This document shows, piece by piece, positions 60,865-64,000 of a DNA stretch of 64,000 nt. A model generated the notes under the pieces. The model had not been told where the DNA came from. It made no database searches and saw only the letters and a program-made list of their open reading frames with translations. The translations under genes were made by a program, and so were the position numbers. Origin of the DNA: an uncultured Eubacteriales bacterium. Its GTDB lineage: Bacteria; Bacillota; Clostridia; Oscillospirales; Acutalibacteraceae. Every line of letters begins with the position of its first letter. The first letter of the stretch is position 1. Location: contig CAKSOL010000008.1 of NCBI GenBank assembly GCA_934477125.1, positions 1-64,000 on the forward strand, written 5' to 3'.

Positions 60865-62331
60865 ATGAGAAAAAAAGGGCTGATTATTAAAATTATTGCT
60901 GTTCTTACGGTATTTGCACTTTTAAGCGCCTGCGCCGGAAACACCGCGACGGGCGGAAATAAAAATAAAAACAATAATGTTAAGAAGGATAATTCGTCCG
61001 CAGACGGCAGCTCATCCGATAATTCTTATCAGGACGACAGCTCGGACGAAGATACCGACGACTCAGGTTTAATTCAGAAACGTCCCTGGCAGAGCTATAT
61101 CCCGAAAAATTCCACTTCCTGGTGGAGCAGCTCGTCGTCCTCGTCATCTTCTTCATCTTCATCATCTTCGCCATCCTCATCGTCTCAGACCGGGTCTGAG
61201 GACTCCGGAAAGGAGACCGAGAAATGTCCCTATACCAAGGCGCAGCTGATGGATATGCTGAAATACCTAACCTTTAACGAGGCTGACCGTTACGCCATCG
61301 GCGTCGGCTGCGGAAGCAAGAACGTTTCCCGTCAGATTTCAACCTTTGAAAAAAAGGCGGGCGGCGCTCCCGTCACCTTTGATTTTGAAATGTCCTGCCT
61401 GCCGTACAGCGTTGACGAACGCCAGCTTAACCGAATTGTTACCGAAATGGTGCAGTTCACCCAAAAGGGCGGAATAATCTGCGCAACCAACCATTGGCTC
61501 ACACCGACTACAAAGCTTGCCGACTCAACTCAGCAGGGCGCGAACAATTCCCGTCAAAGGCTGACCCGCGCGCAGTATTTACAGGTTATGACGCCGGGAA
61601 ATCAGATATATGAAAACTTCCGCGAGGAGCTGGCTTACGGTGCGGAGTTCTTTAAAAAGCTTGAGGACGCCGGAATTCCCGTTGTTTACCGTCCTATGCA
61701 CGAGGCAAACGGCGCATGGTTCTGGTGGGGCGTAGGCGGAAACGACGGTATAACAGGCGCGGATGTTGCGGCTCTTTACCGCTATGTTCACGATTATTAC
61801 GTTAAGGAAAAGGGACTCAGCAATATTATATGGTGCTTCTGCACGGCTCTTGCCGGAAACCACAGCGAAAAATACAGCTGGTGGTCAGAGGGTAACTATA
61901 TCGATATTGCCTCAACCGACTGGTATTTGTATTACGGCGACTATGAGGGCTATTATAACGGCGCTCAGAGCTTGGCGGACGGTATGCCTTTCGCGATGTC
62001 CGAATTAGGCTGGGACGGTAACGGCTGGAACAGCACAAATAATGCAACCTGGAACAAAAATATACCGGATGTACTGAACAGAATAGGCTGGAACAGCGAG
62101 ATAGCCGACAAATATGCAAAATTAGGCTGGGATATAAAGAAATTGAACGCTTCCCAGACTCCGCTTCAGGTAACTCTCAGCTATCTTGAGGACAGAATGG
62201 AAAGATGCGGGGCAAAATGTGCCTATGTCGGTCTGTATTTCGATTTTGACGATAATCAGATTACCACTCTCAGCGACAAATGCATAACCCTTTCTATGAT
62301 GCCCGAAATTTGGAAAAAGGTCATTAAATAA
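60865..62331 (+). CDS. GH26 family glycoside hydrolase (mannanase-type) lipoprotein
   Basis: 488 residues. Lipobox 'ALLSACAG', then a long Asn/Lys/Asp and Ser linker (up to about residue 115) that would hold the enzyme away from the membrane. The catalytic domain has 'VVYRPMHEANGAWFWWG' with predicted acid/base Glu280 and 'PFAMSELGWDG' with predicted nucleophile Glu380, the GH26 pattern of beta-mannanases. Some family members act on other glucans or xylan, so specificity is inferred. It would release oligosaccharides near the two transporters. Confidence 0.9.
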   Translation: MRKKGLIIKIIAVLTVFALLSACAGNTATGGNKNKNNNVKKDNSSADGSSSDNSYQDDSSDEDTDDSGLIQKRPWQSYIPKNSTSWWSSSSSSSSSSSSSSSPSSSSQTGSEDSGKETEKCPYTKAQLMDMLKYLTFNEADRYAIGVGCGSKNVSRQISTFEKKAGGAPVTFDFEMSCLPYSVDERQLNRIVTEMVQFTQKGGIICATNHWLTPTTKLADSTQQGANNSRQRLTRAQYLQVMTPGNQIYENFREELAYGAEFFKKLEDAGIPVVYRPMHEANGAWFWWGVGGNDGITGADVAALYRYVHDYYVKEKGLSNIIWCFCTALAGNHSEKYSWWSEGNYIDIASTDWYLYYGDYEGYYNGAQSLADGMPFAMSELGWDGNGWNSTNNATWNKNIPDVLNRIGWNSEIADKYAKLGWDIKKLNASQTPLQVTLSYLEDRMERCGAKCAYVGLYFDFDDNQITTLSDKCITLSMMPEIWKKVIK

Positions 62332-62341
62332 TAGGTTTTAA

Positions 62342-62370
62342 CCGCAGCCGGAAAGAGCGTTCGGCTGTGG
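62342..62370 (+). repeat. hairpin between the GH26 gene and the next
   Basis: CCGCAGCCG (62342-62350) pairs with CGGCTGTGG (62362-62370). No T-run, so a partial terminator or stabiliser. Confidence 0.5.
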
Positions 62371-62406
62371 GGTAAATAAAAATTTATAAAAAAGGAGAAC
62401 AAGAAA

Positions 62407-64000
62407 ATGAAAAAAGCATTTCGATCTGTTTTAGCGTTTATGCTGGTATTCGTAATCATGGCGTCGGTATTCTGTACCGCCGGCGTTTTCGCCGCCGCCG
62501 ATACGGTATACACCGCTCATTTGCACGGAACCGGCAACACAACCTTAGCAACCGAAGAAGTCTCTGTAGAACCGGAAACAACCTATACGGTTTCTTTCCT
62601 TTGGAAATCCGTTCAGGGCAATGCCCGCGTCCGGCTTTCAGGCTCTGCCGTCGGCAGCAAAAATGTTGACTTGATTGTTGACGGCTCATACCCTATGCCA
62701 GGAATCAACTATAACTGGCAGACCGGCAGAGTAACCTATACCTTTACTGCGAGCGGCGACGCGCTGTTTTTCTCTGCCCTGCAATACTCTGCCGAGGAAA
62801 CCGAATTTTACATCGGCGATGTTAAAATTTTTGCGTCAGATGCAAACGGCGTAGCCGTTGAGGGCGGCGAGGTAATTGATCTTTCGTTTGTGAACGGTGA
62901 TTTTACCTGGACTGCTCCGGATGCCGCCTATATCGACTATGCGGAGCAGGAAACCGGATTTTTCGCACTTGAAAGCGACCCCAACGACGGTGTAGAAAAG
63001 CTTATTGTTTTCAAAATGCCGTATGTTTTCCCGGATGCCTGGGATGCGCGCTCGTTCAATAAAGAGGTCTCTGTCGATACCTCAAAAACCTATACCTTTA
63101 AAATGTATTATAAATCCCTGAGTACGGATAACAACAGGGGCAATATCGTTGTAAACAACACAATAATTGTTGAGAACGGCGGCTATAATGTTAAGAACGG
63201 AGCTGTTTATGACGGCTATACCGGACTTATTTCATACACCTTTAAACCCTCAAATTCGTCTATTTATATCAATATGGAAAACCGTTTTGATGAGGCAGAA
63301 AAGGTACATCGCCTTAAAGACTATGCTATTGCTATGCCGCAGCTTTTTGAGTCCGATGAAAACGGCAATGCCGTAGAGGGCGGAGATGTGGTTGACTGCG
63401 ACACCACATTTGAATCCTGGAATTATGACGGTTGGAATGGGCATACTACCCTTTATTCAGCTGCCGGTATTGAACTCGGCTCAAAGGATTTCTTTATTAC
63501 TAAATCAGCTGTTCATACTCAGCCTGAAAACGGCAAGGTTTACGTCGGTACATTTAACGAATGGTTTACCGAAAGCTGGGTTGGATATTCGGTAAATGTT
63601 GAATCCGGCAAAACCTACACCTTTGGCATTCTTTACAAATACGGCAGGGGCGATGAAGTTACACTTTCGCTCAGCGGAAATGCAGTTGGCGAAACTGTTA
63701 CATTAGCAAGAAATGCCGATACCGTAAGTGCGGAGTATGACCCGTATACAGGACGTTACAGCTATACCTTTACCGCTCAGGGCGATACATTGAATATCAA
63801 TTTAAACACCGGAACTGTAAACAGTCAGTTTATTTACTGGGTTGCTGACCCGATTCTTACCGATTCTGAAGGCGGCTCCGTGAACTGCGATGTTGATTTC
63901 TGTCAGTGGACTACCGACGGTCTTTACGGCAGACACGGTTACTTTTCTATAAGCGATGACGGCGACGCATCGTTCTTTGCTACTAAGGTTCGTGTTCACG
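62407..64000 (+). CDS. large secreted multi-module protein (3' end outside window)
   Basis: Open from the ATG at 62407 (AAAGGAG upstream) to the window edge, 531 codons. Signal peptide ('LAFMLVFVIMASVFCTAGVFAA'-type; core 'VFVIMASVFCTAG'). Then three or more beta-sandwich modules of about 180 residues that repeat the strand pattern 'TYTVSFLWK', 'TYTFKMYYK', 'TYTFGILYK' and the closing 'VEGGEVIDL', 'VEGGDVVDC', 'EGGSVNCDV'. The modules look like carbohydrate-binding domains. The unseen C-terminal part may hold an enzyme or a wall anchor. Last gene of the locus in view. Confidence 0.8.
   Translation, partial: MKKAFRSVLAFMLVFVIMASVFCTAGVFAAADTVYTAHLHGTGNTTLATEEVSVEPETTYTVSFLWKSVQGNARVRLSGSAVGSKNVDLIVDGSYPMPGINYNWQTGRVTYTFTASGDALFFSALQYSAEETEFYIGDVKIFASDANGVAVEGGEVIDLSFVNGDFTWTAPDAAYIDYAEQETGFFALESDPNDGVEKLIVFKMPYVFPDAWDARSFNKEVSVDTSKTYTFKMYYKSLSTDNNRGNIVVNNTIIVENGGYNVKNGAVYDGYTGLISYTFKPSNSSIYINMENRFDEAEKVHRLKDYAIAMPQLFESDENGNAVEGGDVVDCDTTFESWNYDGWNGHTTLYSAAGIELGSKDFFITKSAVHTQPENGKVYVGTFNEWFTESWVGYSVNVESGKTYTFGILYKYGRGDEVTLSLSGNAVGETVTLARNADTVSAEYDPYTGRYSYTFTAQGDTLNINLNTGTVNSQFIYWVADPILTDSEGGSVNCDVDFCQWTTDGLYGRHGYFSISDDGDASFFATKVRVH

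Noticed and set aside
61114..61200. Ser-codon repeats (TCATCTTC type) in the GH26 gene and at 36580-36790 in the second PBP
   Set aside because: Low-complexity linkers of secreted proteins, not repeats with a DNA role.
1..64000. tRNA, rRNA, CRISPR array, integrase or insertion-sequence transposase genes
   Set aside because: I looked for their typical motifs and arrangements and saw none; without tRNAscan or profile tools a single tRNA could be missed.

Overview
The window looks like the chromosome of a spore-forming clostridial Firmicute, most like the gut Oscillospiraceae/Ruminococcaceae. The basis is a complete spoIIIA operon, a T-box in front of thrS, Gls24/Asp23, CdaA/CdaR, Rex, class B sortase and LCP proteins, Shine-Dalgarno sequences of the AGGAGG type, and mid-range GC. 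No rRNA, tRNA, CRISPR array or phage genes were seen. Most of the window is housekeeping; the accessory-looking parts are 1-2.75 kb, 31.0-31.56 kb, 37-38 kb and 48.2-64 kb.

Layout. 1-1140 is the 3' end of a secreted repeat protein. 1191-2746 is a compact RiPP-type locus: a 35-residue Cys-rich peptide, an attenuator hairpin and a radical SAM/SPASM maturase. Enolase (minus) follows. 4172-10736 is a plus-strand run: rlmB, a degenerate P-type-ATPase-like membrane protein, metG, tatD and an unmarked 44-residue Asn/Gln microprotein. 10830-21866 is almost all minus strand: a polar amino-acid ABC transporter, DUF4363/DUF421 proteins, thrS with its T-box, asp23 and spoIIIAA-AH. 22133-31011 is plus strand: cdaA, cdaR, a small membrane protein, recD2, comF, an mreB homologue and a cation P-type ATPase.

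31012-31563 has no gene but holds a dense array of near-perfect hairpins enclosed by 17-bp inverted repeats and followed by an intrinsic terminator. Next come a BofC-like protein (minus), two tandem class A penicillin-binding proteins, an HprK-like kinase plus PqqD-like protein pair, an AraC regulator, a lipoprotein/sortase B/LCP/Rex/UPF0126 run, and a 2-hydroxyacyl-CoA dehydratase-type activase split into two overlapping genes.

47368-64000 is a glycan-uptake locus. A divergent AraC regulator faces a co-directional run of ten genes: a CBM-solute-binding-protein fusion, two permeases, a beta-propeller/Yip1 membrane protein, a DUF5696 lipoprotein, two more permeases, a second binding lipoprotein, a GH26 (mannanase family) lipoprotein and the start of a large secreted repeat protein. 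No ABC ATPase is encoded, so a shared MsmK-type ATPase elsewhere is inferred. The strongest candidates for undescribed biology are the hairpin array at 31.1 kb, the RiPP locus at 1.2 kb, the HprK-like/PqqD pair at 37 kb, and the propeller-Yip1/DUF5696/CBM-SBP module at 48-62 kb.
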